Positions 23,305 through 37,108 are shown, counted from the stretch's first letter. The stretch is 64,000 nucleotides of DNA from Musa acuminata AAA Group (GCF_036884655.1 NC_088345.1:31064501-31128500); one strand, 5' to 3'. Notes: a model not told the origin generated them from the letters alone. Numbers and translations: made by a program.

Positions 23305-24507
23305 ATCTCCCTCTTTTTGATGATGATAACCAATTGATGATGGAGTTAACCTTAACTCTCCCTATTTATATGTCATATTGAGATAAATAAACTTGAATTC
23401 AAAAGGAATCGTGACTTTTGAATTCAAGTGAAATAATTTTGATCGCAAAGATTGAATGCAATATGTCAAATCAAAATTTCATATGTTTGTGCATCATTAT
23501 AATTTCAAATTAAAACATGTACAATTTCAAAACCTTACATTTCATCCTCACTTCATGCATGATACAAAAAATAAATCAATCATCACTATGGACATATTAT
23601 ACATGATACTAAAGCATTCATTCATGATGCTAAGACATTCATGATGCTAAGACATTAAAATTTTTAAGCAGTTATCACTTCATGCATTAAATCAATATTT
23701 TGATCATGATACCAAACATTCATCATTTCTCCCATGCATGATACTTAAGCTTTCATGCTACATTATTTTGGGCATAACATTCATGACGCTAAAACATTAA
23801 AATTTTTAAGCATTTACCGCTTCATGCATTAAATTAACATTTTGATCATGATACTATATACATTCATCATTTCTCCCCTTTTATCATCAACAAAAAGGAG
23901 AATCATTCAACAATGCAAGTGTTTTAAACTATTTAAGAAAGTTTTCCACTAATTTATCGAAGCTAGCAAAAATGAGAAGTTAAGCAAAAACTTTGTATGA
24001 TAACTACTTTTGCTTTTTGAAATGGATAGGCTATCATTTTTGCTTTAGATGTGCAAGAGCTTTTTGGTTCTTCTTGAGATACGTAAGTTTCTTTCTTTCT
24101 TTATCATAAAAATAAGAAGAAGATAAAGAAAGTAAGGGAGGAATTCATTCTCCATAAGAAAAAAAATCAAGAACCAAATTCATGAAAGTTAAGTTTCATT
24201 GAATCAAGCTTCTACTATAGCAAAGATAAATGATTCATCATAAAGGATCAAGATGTCTATACTAAAAAATCAAATCCCTATTCTTGCAAATGATCATCAC
24301 ATACTAAAAGTCCATGAATAAAAATTCCTCTTTTGTGAGTAGAGTGAGGAAGAATTCATGGGAAAGGATCATCAGATCAAAAATCCATGAATCAAGGCTC
24401 TTCTTTTGCAAATAGAAAGAGGAAAGATTCATATGAGATGATCTCGATTTAAAAGAAAATTTTAAGTTATAAAAAACTGAGAAAACCAAAAAATATACAA
24501 GAGGAAC
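23305..24507 (-). other. Copia F 3' noncoding region
   Basis: No gene is supported. It holds AT-rich sequence with repeated cattcatgatgctaagacatt blocks (23620-23780) and ttctccccttttatcatcaacaaaaagg, the 3' internal signature shared with Y and H. Confidence 0.8.
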
Positions 24508-27500
24508 TCATGCATTCGGAAGATTTAACATGCCTAATTCTCTTCTAATAAAATCAAATTGTTTCTTATTCAATGGTTTTGTACAAATATCTACTAATTG
24601 ATGCTTTGTATTAATAGATGCTAAAGATATATTATGATTATTAACATAATCTCTAATAAAATGATGCCTAATGTCAATATGTTTAGTTCTAGAGTTTTGA
24701 ATGAGATTCTTTATTAAACATATTACACTAGTATTATCACATTTTATAGGTATGTTTTTCAAGTGAATTTAATAATCTTCTAAAGTATTATTCATCTAGA
24801 TAACTTGTGCACAACATGTACCTATTACTATAAACTCAGCTTCGGTTGTAGATAATGCAATCGAGTTTTGTTTCTTAGAGGACCAAGAGACAAGTGCATG
24901 ACCTAAGAACTGACATGTTCCGGATATGCTTTTTCTATCTATTTGATAACCAACAAACTCGGCATCGACATAAGTAAGTAACTTAAAGTTTTTAAAATTT
25001 GGATACCATAGTCATAGATTAGGAGTTTCTTTTAGATATCAAAAAATCCTTTTAATAGCTTTTAAGTGAGATTGCTTAGGATTAGATTGAAATCTAGTAC
25101 ATAGTCCAACACTAAACATGATATCAAGTATAGTTGCTGTGATGTATAATAAACTACCTATCATGCCCCTATAAGTCTTTTAATCAAAACATTCTCCATT
25201 AGTGTCCATATTTAGTTTTGTAGAAGTACTCATTAGTGTATTAATAGCCTTAGCATTATCCATATTAAATTATTTTAATAGATCTAAAGCATATTTTGTT
25301 TGACTAATAAAAAAAATCCATCACTAAGTTATTTGATTTGTAAACCTAAGAAAAAAGTTAATTCCCCTATCAAACTCATTTCAAATTCATGACTCATACT
25401 ATTGGTAAAAGATTCACATAAAGACTTATTTGATGATCCAAAAATGATATCATCAATATAAATTTGAATAATAAAAAAATTATTTTTAAAATATTTGATA
25501 AACAATGTAGTATCGACCTTGCCTTTCATAAAATTATTTTGAATAAGGAAAGAACTAAAGCTCTCATACCAAGCCCTAGGGGCTTGTTTTAATCCATAGA
25601 GAGCCTTAGTCAACTTAAACACATGATTCGAAAAATTAGCATTATCAAATCTGGGAAGTTGTTCAACATAAACTTTTTCGAAAATAAAATCATTAAGAAA
25701 AGCACTTTTAATATCTATTTAAAATAACTTCAAATTATTACAACTAGGATAGGCAAGGAGAATCTTTATAGCTTCAAGCCTAGCCATAGGAGCAAAGGAT
25801 TCTTCATAATTGATACCTTCTTCTTGGTTGAAACCTTTGGCCACTGATCTAGTTTTGTTTCTAACTTCGATACCAAGTTCATCTTGCTTATTTCTGAAAA
25901 CTTATTTAGTACCAATTACCAAATGGTCGCTAGGTCTAAGAACAAGCTTCCACACCTCATTTATCTAAAATTAATTTAATTCCTCATGCATTGCAATAAC
26001 CCATGAATCATCTTTCAGGGCCTCGTCAATGCATTTAGGTTTAATTTGAGATACAAAGATTGCATTCATATAAAAAATTTTAAGAGAAGAACGAGTTTGA
26101 ACACTTTTTGAAGTATCTCCATTGATTAGCTCCTTAAGATGAGCATCTACATACTTCCATTTCTTATGTAAGGATTCCTTGGAAGAAGGTACATCCAAGT
26201 TGCTAGTGGGAGGAGAGAGTTCATTTAAATTTAAACCTTCAAAATCAAAATCATCATCAAAATCATTTTTCTTGGATTCGGAAACCTTATTGAAAATATA
26301 ATGAATAGATTCTTCTATACCTAAAGTTTTTTTATTAAACACACAAAATGCTTTAGAAGTAGAAGAATAACCAAGAAAAATGCCTTCATCGGATTTTACA
26401 TCAAATTTTCCTAAGGCATCTTTTTCATTTAAAATAAAACATTGATAACCGAAAACTTTAAAATATGAAGCATTGGATATTTTTGTTATTCCACAACGCA
26501 TAAAAAGTTTGGAAAGTAATGGTCTTATTAGAACCCTATTCATGACATACAATATCGTGTTAATGGCTTTGACCCAAAAATATTTGAGTAGGCTATGTTC
26601 GTTTAACATGGTTCTTATCATTTCTTGTAAACTACTATTTTTTCTTTCAACTATTCCATTTTGTTGTGAGTTTCTTGGAATAAAGAAATTATGGTTATAC
26701 CTATTTAATTCACAAAAGTTTTGAAAATTACGGTTTTGAAACTCACCACCATGATCACTACATATAGATGAAATCATAAAGCCTTTTTCATTTTGAACAA
26801 GTTTATAAAATTTTAAAAAATTCTTAAAACAATCACTTTTATGTGCCAAGAAGTGTGTCCAAGTATATCTACTATAATTATCAACAATTACAAAGGCATA
26901 TTTGCTACCTCCTAGGCTTCAATTGGTCTAAATAAATTCATATGGATCAATTGCAATGGTCTAGAGGTGCTTATTTGATTCTATAACTTGAAACTATCTT
27001 TTATTTGTTTTCCTAGTTGACATGCATCACACATTTTGTCTTTGACAAACTTGATGCTAGGGATTCCTCTTACAAGTTCTTTAGATGAAATTTGAGAGAT
27101 TAGTTTTATGCTAGCATGACCTGACCTCCTATGCCAAAGCCAAGCATCATTATTTAAAATCGAAAAGCAAGTTTCATTATAACACTCATCAAGATCAATG
27201 GTATAGACATTGTTGGTCCTTAAGGCAATCAAAGATCTATTCATGTGTGGTATTTCTATAATGTAAGCATTAGATTCAAACTTGATATTGTAGCATTTAT
27301 CACATAATTGACTAATACTTACCAAGTTATGCTTTAAACCATCTACTAATAAAATATTTTCAATCAAAATGTTTGATTTATTACCTATATTTTCTTTTTC
27401 AATAATTTTTCCTTTGTTGTTGTCTTTGAAGGTAACAAATCTTTCGTCTTGGCTAATGAGCTTAGAGAAGTACGTAGGATCTCTGGTCATGTGCCTTAAG

Positions 27501-29135
27501 TATCCACTATCAAGATACCATCTTTTGCTTCTAGCTTATGATTGTAGACATATATACAAGAAAGAGGGTTTCCTTTTAGGTGCCCAATTTATTTTGGGTT
27601 CCTCATAAATAGATCTACCTAACTTACCATTTTGCATTGAGTCATTTAAGGTTCCTTTAGGGACCCAAATTAGCTTATGTGAACTATACTTCTTAAATTA
27701 ACATTTATGAGCATAATGTCTAAATTTATAACAAAAGTTGCATTTGTTTCATGGTGAAACATACAAAGTTAGGCCTTTAACAATGATGGTTGGCTTTTGG
27801 TGAGTGTTACTTATAAAGCCAATTCCATCTCTTCTATGAACATGATCCCTTTTTGCAAGGATCATGTTTAAGGATTTGCTTCTCATTTCAAATTTTTCTA
27901 AGGTTTCATGTAGTAGCAAATTTTCTTTTTTAAGTGTCTCTAGTTCTTTACATTTTGTACAAGGAGGAAATATTTTATTAGCATGCTTAACATTTAATCT
28001 ATTGAATTCACTAACAAGAGAGGCATGCTCCCTTTTTAATAATTTATACTTTTTACTAACTAATTTATATTCATCAAATAAATCACGGAAAGTATTTAAT
28101 AATTCATCAAATGATAAATGGGCTTCAATTGAGTTACTTACCTCGTTGCCAAGCGCCATTAAAGCTTAGTTAGCAACTTCTTTGTTGGTTGGCTCCTTAT
28201 CTTCAAATACGCTTGAATCGTCCCAAGTAGCTTTTAGTGTTTTCTTCTTTTTCGGTTACTTCTTCTTTACTTGAGGACATTCACTTTTGAAGTGACCCAA
28301 CTTCTTGCATTCATAGCAAATCATTTGATCCTTTTTAGGTTCATTTTGTATTTAATGTCATGTTTAGTTTTATTCCTTTTAATAAAATTTTTAAAATTTT
28401 TTTTAAGAAGTGTCAAGTCATCATCATCACTTGAGTTTTCTTTTAAGTGGTCTTCTTGAATTCTAACTGTCAAATCCTTCCTATTCTTTGGAAGGTTATT
28501 CTCAAGTTCTTTATGTGCATTGTATGTCATTTCATAGGTCATCAAAGACCCGATAAGTTCTTCGAGTGGAAAGTTATTCAAGTCATTGGTTTCTTGAATT
28601 ACGGTTACTTTAGGATCCCAACTCTTTGGAAGGGATCTTAATATCTTGTTAACAAGTTCAAAATTAGAAAAACTTTTACTAAGTGCTTTTAAACCATTGA
28701 TGACATCCGTAAATTGGGTATACATGTCTCCAATAGTCTCGCTTGGTTTCATGTGAAATAATTCATAACTATGAACTAAAATATTGATTTTTGACTCCTT
28801 AACTCTACTCATGCCTTCTGTTTGATTTCAAGTGTATGCTAAATGTCATAAGTTATTTCACAAATAGGAACTCGATCGAATTCATTTTTATCCAAAGCAC
28901 AAAATAAAGCATTCATAGTTTTGGCGTTCAAAGAGAAAGTCTTCTTCTCCAAATCATTCCAATCGTTCATTGGAAGAGAAGACTTTTGAAATCCATTTTT
29001 AATAATATTACATAACTCGAAATCCATAGAAATCAAGAAAATCCTTATTCTAGTTTTTTAATAAGTATAGTCTATTCCATTGAACATGGGAGGACATGTG
29101 ATAGAATGGCCCTCATGATTGCCAATAAAAGCCAT
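24508..29135 (-). pseudogene. Copia F gag-pol polyprotein
   Basis: Gag starts at the ATG at 29135 and pol ends with TGA at 24508-24510. Codon 26 of gag (Trp in intact relatives) is TAA. Gag (28321-29036) has MKPSETIGDMYTQF and an intact knuckle CYECKKLGHFKSEC (about 28276-28320). A coiled-coil segment (27749-28159) and a second knuckle CNFCYKFRHYAHKC follow. Protease reads YLDSGYLRHMTRD near 27490-27530. GAG-pre-integrase keeps WHRRSGHAS. In integrase the first Asp is replaced (QLIHMNLF), while SDHGGEF and NGIVERKN survive (25971-26849). RT keeps ALYGLKQAPRAWYESF and YIDD (25449-25460). RNase H ends KHIDIRHHFIRDYV...LPNA. At least six breaks make it a pseudogene. Confidence 0.92.
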
Positions 29136-29170
29136 CTCTCTTGGGTTTTAAATCAAATCGAGAGTAATCT

Positions 29171-29185
29171 TACTCTGATACCAAT
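29171..29185 (-). other. Copia F primer binding site
   Basis: On the minus strand this reads aattggtatcagagt immediately inside the 5' LTR. Confidence 0.88.
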
Positions 29186-30546
29186 TGTTAGGATTAATAT
29201 GACACTAAGAGTGGGGGGTGAGGGGTGAATTAGTGCAGCGATAAAAATTATGTTGATTTAAAATTTTTTATTCGATAAAATCAATTTGACAAAGCCCGTA
29301 TCAGAAAGAAATGAAAATAATGAATTAGAGTAAATTTAAAGTATAGAGTGCAACTAAGTAATGAAAGAAAGAAGTAAGGAAAGAACACACCGGATTTATA
29401 ATGGTTCGGTCGTTGTGACCTACGTTCACTTCCGATTCTTCCTTCATCAAGGTCACTAGTATCTACTAATAGTCTTCCTTTAAAGGCAAAGTCCAACCAC
29501 CTTCTTATAAAACTTTCTTCTTTTCATGGGTTTAGGAGACAACTCTTACAAGCCTCACACCTCTCTCTAATGATTATAAAGCTGAAGAAAGAGGACTCTT
29601 AGCACTTTTACAACACTTTTATACCCCAACACTTAAGATTATTTCATATTTTTCTATTCTTTTTGTTATCCTTTAATGTAGAAAGGAGTGAGGTATTTAT
29701 AGGGCCCAAAAGTTTTAGAATTAGAGCCAAAAAAGTGTCTCATCCTAGATTTTCAAGCTATTGGTGGTACCACTATCAATACTGGGTGGTACCACCGCAT
29801 GACACTCTGACACTGGGTGGTACCATCGCCTAGTCTAGCGGTGCAACTACCTGACAAAGTCTCGAAGACTAGACTCTAGTGGTACCATTACTTGATAGGG
29901 CAGTACCATCGCCTAGACCACCTGGGAGGCTGAGCCTCAAGCAGTTCCACTGCCCACCCTGGGCAGTGCCACCACTTGGCAAGGCTCCAAGTGGCCGAGT
30001 GGGCCTTCCATCCGACCCAACTTAGCCCTATTTTGGGCTTAGTTGGCCCCTAACTAAGTTAGTGAGATTACCTCCCAATCTTAACTCAATCTAAGTTCTA
30101 ACTATAATAATTAAGGTATTAACTAAGCAATCTTTATTTGGTATGTCAATCGTTCTTCTGGCGAAATCTCGATGAACTTCTGGTGAACTTTCGGCACACT
30201 TTTGGTGAACTCCTGATGAACTCTTTGTGAACTCCTAATGAACTCTCGGCGTGCTCCTGATGAACTCTCGGTGAACTCTTGACAAACTCTTGGAGAGCTC
30301 CCGACGAACTCTTAGCGAGCTCCCGATGAACTCTCGGCGAGCTCCCGATGAACTCTCGACGAACTCTTTGCGAGCTTTTGACACATCATCCGAATCTTTA
30401 TCATATCATCTGATCTTTGACTCCGACCCAACATCTGTTATTTATCTTTTTCATTATCGTAGTTAATCCTATAATACTTATCTCAATATATAGATTAAAT
30501 AAATAATTTATCAATTGATTTCATCATCAAAATTAGAGATTCAACA
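29186..30546 (-). repeat. Copia F 5' LTR
   Basis: It starts TGTTAGGATTAATATG and ends AGAGATTCAACA. It shows a minus-strand TATA box near 29695, a GGTACC block (29760-29960) and an expanded array of cgaactctcgg-type 15-bp units (30161-30384), about twice the length of the array in the partner LTR. Confidence 0.92.
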
Positions 30547-32296
30547 ACTGCTATTCAAGAAGCAAAAGACTTGAATAATTATGCTCTTAAAGAACTCACA
30601 AGATCATTAATGACCTATGAGATGACTTGCAAAGCATATGATGAATATGAGAACAACCTTCCAAAGAACAGGAAGGATATTGCACTTAGAACAAAAGAAG
30701 ACTACTCGAGCTAAAGCTCAAGTGATGATAATGATATAGAACTCATCACAAGAAAATTTAAAATGTTCATGAAAAAGAACAAGACTAATTCTACTAAACG
30801 AGAATCTAAAAATGGACTTAAAAAAGACACAATCATTTGTCATGAATTCAAAAGGCTGGGGCACTTCAAAAATGAGTCTCCACAATTGAAGAAGAAGTTG
30901 CTCGCATAAAAAAAAAAAAAAGCACTCAAGACAACCTAGGATAAATCAAGTACATCAGAAGACAAAGAGCAAACTAACGAGATGAAATGACAAACTACGC
31001 ATTGATAGCTTTCAGCAATGAGATATGTGACTCAACTGAAACTTCTTTACTTTACGATGAATTACTTGATGCATTTAATGACTTATATGATGAATTTAAA
31101 TTAGTTGGTAAGAAATATAAATTACTAAAAAAGGATCATGTTTCTCTCAATAGTAAATTTGATAAATTAAAAAATAAATATGATAATTATATGTTAACTC
31201 CTTGCACTAAATGTGAAGAGATTTATACAAAAAGAAAATTTTGTTATTACAATAAACATTAGAAAATTTTTAAATTGGTAGTAAATTATTAAACATAATT
31301 CTTGCTAATAAAGGTCATGTACATAGAAAGGAAGGAATCGACTTTGTGAGTAGTAATACTTAATAAAAGGCAACTACATTTGTTAAAGGACTAACATTAT
31401 ATGTTTTCCTTGAAGTTAAATGTAATTTTTGTGATAGATGTGGTCATTATGCTTATAAATATTTATTTAAAAAGTAGAGATCTCATAAATTAGTTTGGGT
31501 TCCGAAAGGAACCATAAACAACTTAATGTCAAAAGTCAAGATAGGTAGATCTAATCATGAGAGACCCAAAGTTAAATGGGTACCTAGAACAAACCTATCT
31601 TTTTTCTAGATATGTCTACAATAGAAAGCTAGGAGTAAAAGATAATATCTTGATAATAGATGCTCAAGGCATATGACCGGAGATCCAACATGCTTTACAA
31701 AGCTCATTAGCTAAAACAACAATAATAAGGAAAGATCATTGAAATTAGAATTATTGGTAACACATCTTTTCATTAAAGATGTTTCATCAGTTAATGGTTA
31801 TACTATTGATCTTGATGATTGTCATAACGAAACTTATTTTTTGGTTTTAAACGATGATGCATGGCTTTAACATAAAAGACTAGGGCATATTTGTATAAAA
31901 TCAATCGCACAAATTGAAACTAAAAGAGAAATTCATTTTTCTTAAAAATTTCTCTATCTTATCGAGTTTTTAATAAGAGATCCTTAGTTATCATAGATAT
32001 CTTTAGTGATGAATCTATTTGTTTGAATCTCTTGAACTAAGAAAATGATTTTGATTATGATTTTAAATTTTATAATTTGATTTTTTTCTCTCCAAAGCAA
32101 CTTGGATACATCTACTTTCAAAAAATCCTTACCCAAGGAATAGAAGCATGTAGATGCACATCCTGAGGAGTCAATCATTGGAGATATATCAAAAGGTGTT
32201 CAAACTTGCTCTTTATAAAAAAAATATATTTATTCAAATGTGTGAATCGAGATCTTTTACTATTTATTCTTCTATATTTCTTTTTGCTATTTACTA
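30547..32296 (+). pseudogene. Copia G gag/protease remnant
   Basis: It resumes the G gag after F (AIQEAKDLNNYALKELTRSLMTYEMTC). The frame has stops and frameshifts; the first knuckle is mutated (CHEFKRLGHFKNES). A 91-residue frame at 30987-31262 carries the coiled-coil segment (YALIAFSNEI...SLLYDELLDAFNDLYDEF). A second knuckle remnant is at 31415-31470 (CNFCDRCGHYAYKY). The protease motif at 31646-31684 is YLDNRCSRHMTGD, i.e. DSG changed to DNR. Pre-integrase scraps and a linker remnant lead to noncoding sequence by 32240. RT and RNase H are missing. The last five bases (tacta) are the left target duplication of H. Confidence 0.85.
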
Positions 32297-33856
32297 TGTT
32301 AGGAACGAGTCAGCACTAAGATGGGGGGGGGGGGGTGAATTAGTACAATGGAAAGATTACATCGGTTTAAAAAATCTTCGTTCGATTAAAACTAATTTCG
32401 ACAAAAATCGTTTCGGATAGATATTAACTTTAAAATCGTATTTGTAAGTGTAATGAAAGTAAAGCAAGTAAGTAGTTTGTAGTGAAGGTAAATAGCAAGA
32501 ATAGAAATGCAAACCAAGATTTTATAGTGGTTCGGTCGCCGTGACTTACATTCACTCCGTCGATTCCCCTTCCGTCAAGGCCATCAGCATCCATTAATAA
32601 TCTTCCTTTAATAAGCAAAGATCAGCCTCCTTCTTACAACTCTATTCTCCTTTTGCAAGCTCTGGAGAGAACCTTTACACCCCCCTTTTATAAAGCTTCC
32701 CTCACACTCTCCCTTAGAATGGTCTCTGAACTTAAGGAGGAGGGACTCTATACTTTACAGGGGTTTTCAACTCTAGAAATACAGATTTTTTGTTCACTTT
32801 TCTGCTGCTCCATGTAGGAATAGCTAGGGTATTTATAGACCCCAAATGGCTTAAAAAATGGAGCCAAAATTCAAATCCCCTAAAATTTTAGGATACGTGC
32901 GGTACCATCGCCTACAGCCTGACACTGGGGGTTACCACTGCCTAGTCTAGTGGTACCACCACCTAGAAGATTGTGTTCGGGTGGAACCACCGCCTGACAT
33001 AGTCTCAGAGACTATAACATAACAGCTTCACCTATTTGGTCACTGTTTGGGCCTTTCTCTTGACCTAACACAGCCTAAACTTAGCCCAACTATCCCCTAA
33101 TTGGGTTGACCTAATTCTAATCTTAATTATGTGTTAACTATAAATTTTAAGACATTTACTAAATTAAACAAAGTTCGTAAGTCTAGGTTTCTTCTGGACT
33201 TCATAATGATCTTTCGGTGATCTTTCGGTGAACATTTGACGATCTCACGATAATGTTCCAATGGACTCCCGACAAGCTCCTGGACTTCATAATGATCTTC
33301 TTAGTGAGTTCCGATGAGCTTCTTTGGCAAGCTCCTAGACTTCTTAATCAATTCTGATAAAACTTCCTACAAATGTCTAGAATTATGACGAACTCTCGAA
33401 CTCCCAATGAAATCGCATTCTTGACTCCGTGACTTCATTTACTTTATACCTTGCTATCGTAGTTAATTCTGCACGTATAAAATATACTTAGATCTAGACA
33501 ATTATTACTAAGCATAAATCATATTGTCTAGCATGTCATTGGTCCATCGACGCTTCGTCTAATTCTTCGGCACATCGTCCTCTCTTGCGGCCTAATGCCC
33601 AATCGGCTAGTTGACCTCCTCAATATTCGCTCTTTTTTGCCCGATGCCTGAATCTATGGCCCAAAGCCTTATGTCGATACATCGACTGATCCTCCGACTC
33701 GATGTCTAATCTTCTAACATGTTTTTCTCCGACCTAACATGATTATTTCTACTTTAATTGTCTCATCCAGAATAAAGCATACTACGTCACTAAAAATGTA
33801 GATCAAATCATAAACACTTATCAATTGATTTCATCATCAAAATCCAAGATTCAATA
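32297..33856 (-). repeat. H LTR 1 (outer left)
   Basis: TGTTAGGAACGAGTC followed by a long G tract; it ends AAGATTCAATA, then a pyrimidine tract. It contains a minus-strand TATA box near 32830 and a GGTACC block (32895-33000). It looks more diverged from LTRs 2 and 3 than those are from each other. Confidence 0.9.
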
Positions 33857-36140
33857 ATCTCTCCCTTTTTTATGATGTCATCCAATTGATGATGGAGTTA
33901 ACTTTAACTCCTAGAGTTTAAACAAACTCCTCCTATCAATATGTCATATTGATAGAACCCTTGGATTCAAAAATCCAATCAACATGTTATCATAAAACTT
34001 TTGTATAACATCATAGTTCTCCCCCTTTGTCATCAACAAAAAAGAGAAGTTCAATTATCAAGTGTTTGAGATATAAGTTCAAATCATTGCATACTAAACA
34101 TAATCTCCATTTTAATTATTATGCAAACTAGCAAATTTAGTAAGTGCTACATCATATTAGTACATGCAAGTTATCAAGTTTTAGATATGCAAGGTAGTGA
34201 GATAGCCAGTTTACAACATACAAGCTAGCAAATTTTTTTTTTTTTTCATTTTAGAAGGTGTAAGCTAGTAATATTTCGAAAGCAAATGCAAGATAACTTT
34301 CTTGTTGAAGTGTGCAAGCTAGTGATTCTTGCTTCCTTTTGCAATGTGTAAGTTACAAATTTTGCTTCTTGAGATAGGCAAGATAGCACTATTGCTTCTC
34401 TTGAGATTGCAAGATAGTATTTCTTGCTTTTAAGATGAGCAAACTAAAAAGTTTTGCCTCTTTTTGTGATATGTTCGTTTATAATTTTTGCTTCTATTTA
34501 GATGTGCAAGCAAGCAAGCAAGCTATCTACCCCTTTGTCATTGTCAAAGAGAAGGAAAGAATATAATTTTATATCTCTTTTTCCCTTTACAATAATTTTA
34601 AAATCATGACAAAGATAAAGTGTCATTCTTATTGCAATATGCCATAAGTGAGAAAAACCTTGAATTCAAATTGAATTCAAGTCAAAGCAATTTTAAATAT
34701 GATTCACATCATATGCAATACATCATATCATTATAATAAAATCATAAGTATTGCATGCATCATTCTAAATCATAAATATTTCATATTATGATAGTATCAA
34801 ATATTGAGAAATCAAGATGATGATTCATATAAGAAGTATCACAAGTTATAATCGAGAGAAAAAAAAAATCATCATTCATTTTCAACTCATTCAATTTGTC
34901 AAATCAACATTTCTTGGGTATTCATAATACCAAAACATATTTTCAAATCTTCAACATATAACATGCATAATTTCAAAAAATTGAAAGGAGAAGGGAAGAA
35001 TTTGAAGGTACAAAGATTTCAACCATCTTATAAACAAATGAAAGATCAAGTCATGAATCAAAAATTCCATGAATCATTTCAACAATTCTCCTTTTAAATA
35101 ATCAAATTGATTATCAAAATCACTGTTCAAAAAATTCAATGAAGGCAACATAGATAGATTCACATGAGAACTTGATTCATATATAATGTCTCAATTTTTT
35201 ATGAATCATAAAAAATTTAGAGTATCAAGCGACGAAGTCATGATTCATGTGAAAAAAAAAAGAAATTGTCAATTCATACTTTCAAACCATTACTACTTCA
35301 ACTCATCATGCATAGTTAAAAAAATGTAAAATCATCAAATATGATACAAACATTTATTTTTATAATGCATTCGCTTTTCGGTTGTTTCATTTTAAGTTGT
35401 TTGCTTCGTAGAAGCATGCCTTTTTCATATATGCCAAATCAAAGCATATATCATCATTTAAACCAAAAAATAAATTTCCTCATCATGACCCAAAATATAA
35501 CACATTAAACATAAGGCTTTTTTAAACAAGAGATTTGGTTTATTATTTGATTCCAATGATAATACAAGTTTCTTTTTATGTGTTTCATATTGTATAATTT
35601 ATTTCTTATTAGGATGCTCAAGTTTTTCATATGAAAACCATATATCATAGTTTAAAATCGAAAAGGCAAGAAAAATCTTAGAAATCATCAAGATCAATAA
35701 AAATCATTATGATACAAATTATTACTTCATTACATCATTAAAACATCAAGCATAATTTCATAAAGTATTTTCCATCAAAATCATTTTGTTTGTTGTAGTT
35801 ATACATTTTTCTTTTTAGGTGAATCTAACTTTTCATGCTTAATTTTCCATACAAAAACCATGCATCATCATTTATAATCGAAAGACAATATGAAAATAAT
35901 TATTGCTTCTTAAAATATGCATAGAATTATCATTTTGTTATATTTTTATAAAACATGCAATTATCATGATCATTTTTTCAAAATAAGCCAGAAAAAAGAA
36001 AAGCATGATCCCCAATTTTTTGTATTTTTATTACAACATTAAACATGTAATTTTCAAGAAAAAATTATATATAATTTTTCTAAACTAAATTAAAAATAAC
36101 TCATGCTAAAGCATCATGTAATTTTGAAATAAATTAAAGG
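33857..36140 (-). other. H internal region 1: 3' noncoding
   Basis: 2.3 kb of AT-rich sequence without a supported gene. It holds the polypurine tract next to LTR 1, a caagctag/gcaagctagc repetitive stretch (about 34080-34530), and many atcatgat..caaa repeats. It joins gag directly at ~36140, so protease to RNase H are absent. Confidence 0.8.
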
Positions 36141-37060
36141 AATTTTGGTTACCTCGTCATCGAAAGCTGTTAAGGCGTAGTTTGCCATCTCGTCTTTGTT
36201 GATTTTCTACTCGTCTTTGGAAGAGCTCGATTCATCCCAAAGTGGTTCTTTCTTCTTACGTTTATAGCAAGTAGTTGCATTCATTTTGTTCTTTGATTTT
36301 TATTTTATGAACTTTTTAAATTTCATAGTGAGGAGTTCAAGTTCACCATCACTTGAGCTTATGCTTGTGTGGTCTTCGATTATTCTAAGTCCGAAATCCT
36401 TCCTGTTCTTTGGAAGGTTGTTCTCAAGTTTGTTTTATGCATTGTGTGTCATTTCATATGTTATCAATGAACAAAAAAGTACTTCAAGTGAAAAATTATT
36501 GAGATCTTTTGCCTCTTGTATTTCAATTACTTTCGAATCCCAACTCTTATTAAGAGAATGTAAAATTTTGTTTACAAGTTCAAAATCCAAAAAACTTCTA
36601 CCAAATGCTTTTAAACCATTGACGACATCCGTAAAACGGGTGTACATATAAACAACGGTTTCATTTGGTTTCATATGAAACAATTCAAAATCATGTATTA
36701 AAAGATTAACTTTAGAATCTTTAACTCTAGTAAGGCCTTCGTGTGTGATTTCAAGAGTGTGCCAAATGTCAAAAGCTATTTCGCAAGTAGAAATCCGATT
36801 GAATTCATTTTTATCTAAGGTGCAAAATAAGGCATTCATGGCCTTTACATTTAAAGAGAAAGTCTTATTCTCTAAATCATTCTAATGGTTCATTGGAAGA
36901 GAAGTTCTTTGAAAACCGCTTTTAATAATATTCCATAAATTCAAATACAAAGAATGTAAGAAAACTCTCATTTGATATTTCCAATATGTATAATCCATCC
37001 CATTGAACAAGAGAGAACGAATGAGAGAAAGCCTCTCTTGAAAGCCAAAAAGAGCAATTT
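36141..37060 (-). pseudogene. H internal region 1: gag remnant
   Basis: Copia gag on the minus strand. It keeps MDYTYWK with the Trp intact, MNALFCTLDKNEFNRISTCEIAFDIWHTLEITHEG and MKPNETVVYMYTRFTDVVNGLKAFG (36435-36839), and then LENNLPKNRKDF. The zinc-knuckle part is deleted and the gag ends at ANYALTAFDDEV, running straight into noncoding DNA. A few stops interrupt it. Confidence 0.85.
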
Positions 37061-37084
37061 CTATTGGGTGTTAAACAAAGTGAG

Positions 37085-37108
37085 AAATAACAAGGCTCTA
37101 ATACCAAG
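37085..37108 (-). other. Primer binding site of H internal region 1
   Basis: On the minus strand cttggtattagagcc lies next to LTR 2, a Met tRNA-type site with one change. Confidence 0.8.

Larger units (their letters stand above)
22292..30546 (-). mobile_element. Copia F: most complete Ty1/copia element of the window
   Basis: An 8.26-kb minus-oriented element is bounded by LTRs at 22292-23304 and 29186-30546 and by perfect 5-bp duplications actgc. It has a primer site, gag, protease, integrase, RT, RNase H, a 3' noncoding region and a polypurine tract, all in copia order, but its frames are broken and the first integrase Asp is changed. It inserted into the gag of Copia G. The LTRs differ in length (1013 against 1361 bp), mostly through changes in repeat arrays. 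Confidence 0.94.

Noticed and set aside
36286..36651. Plus-strand 121-codon frame
   Set aside because: Antisense to the H gag; the minus strand matches copia gag motifs over the same bases.
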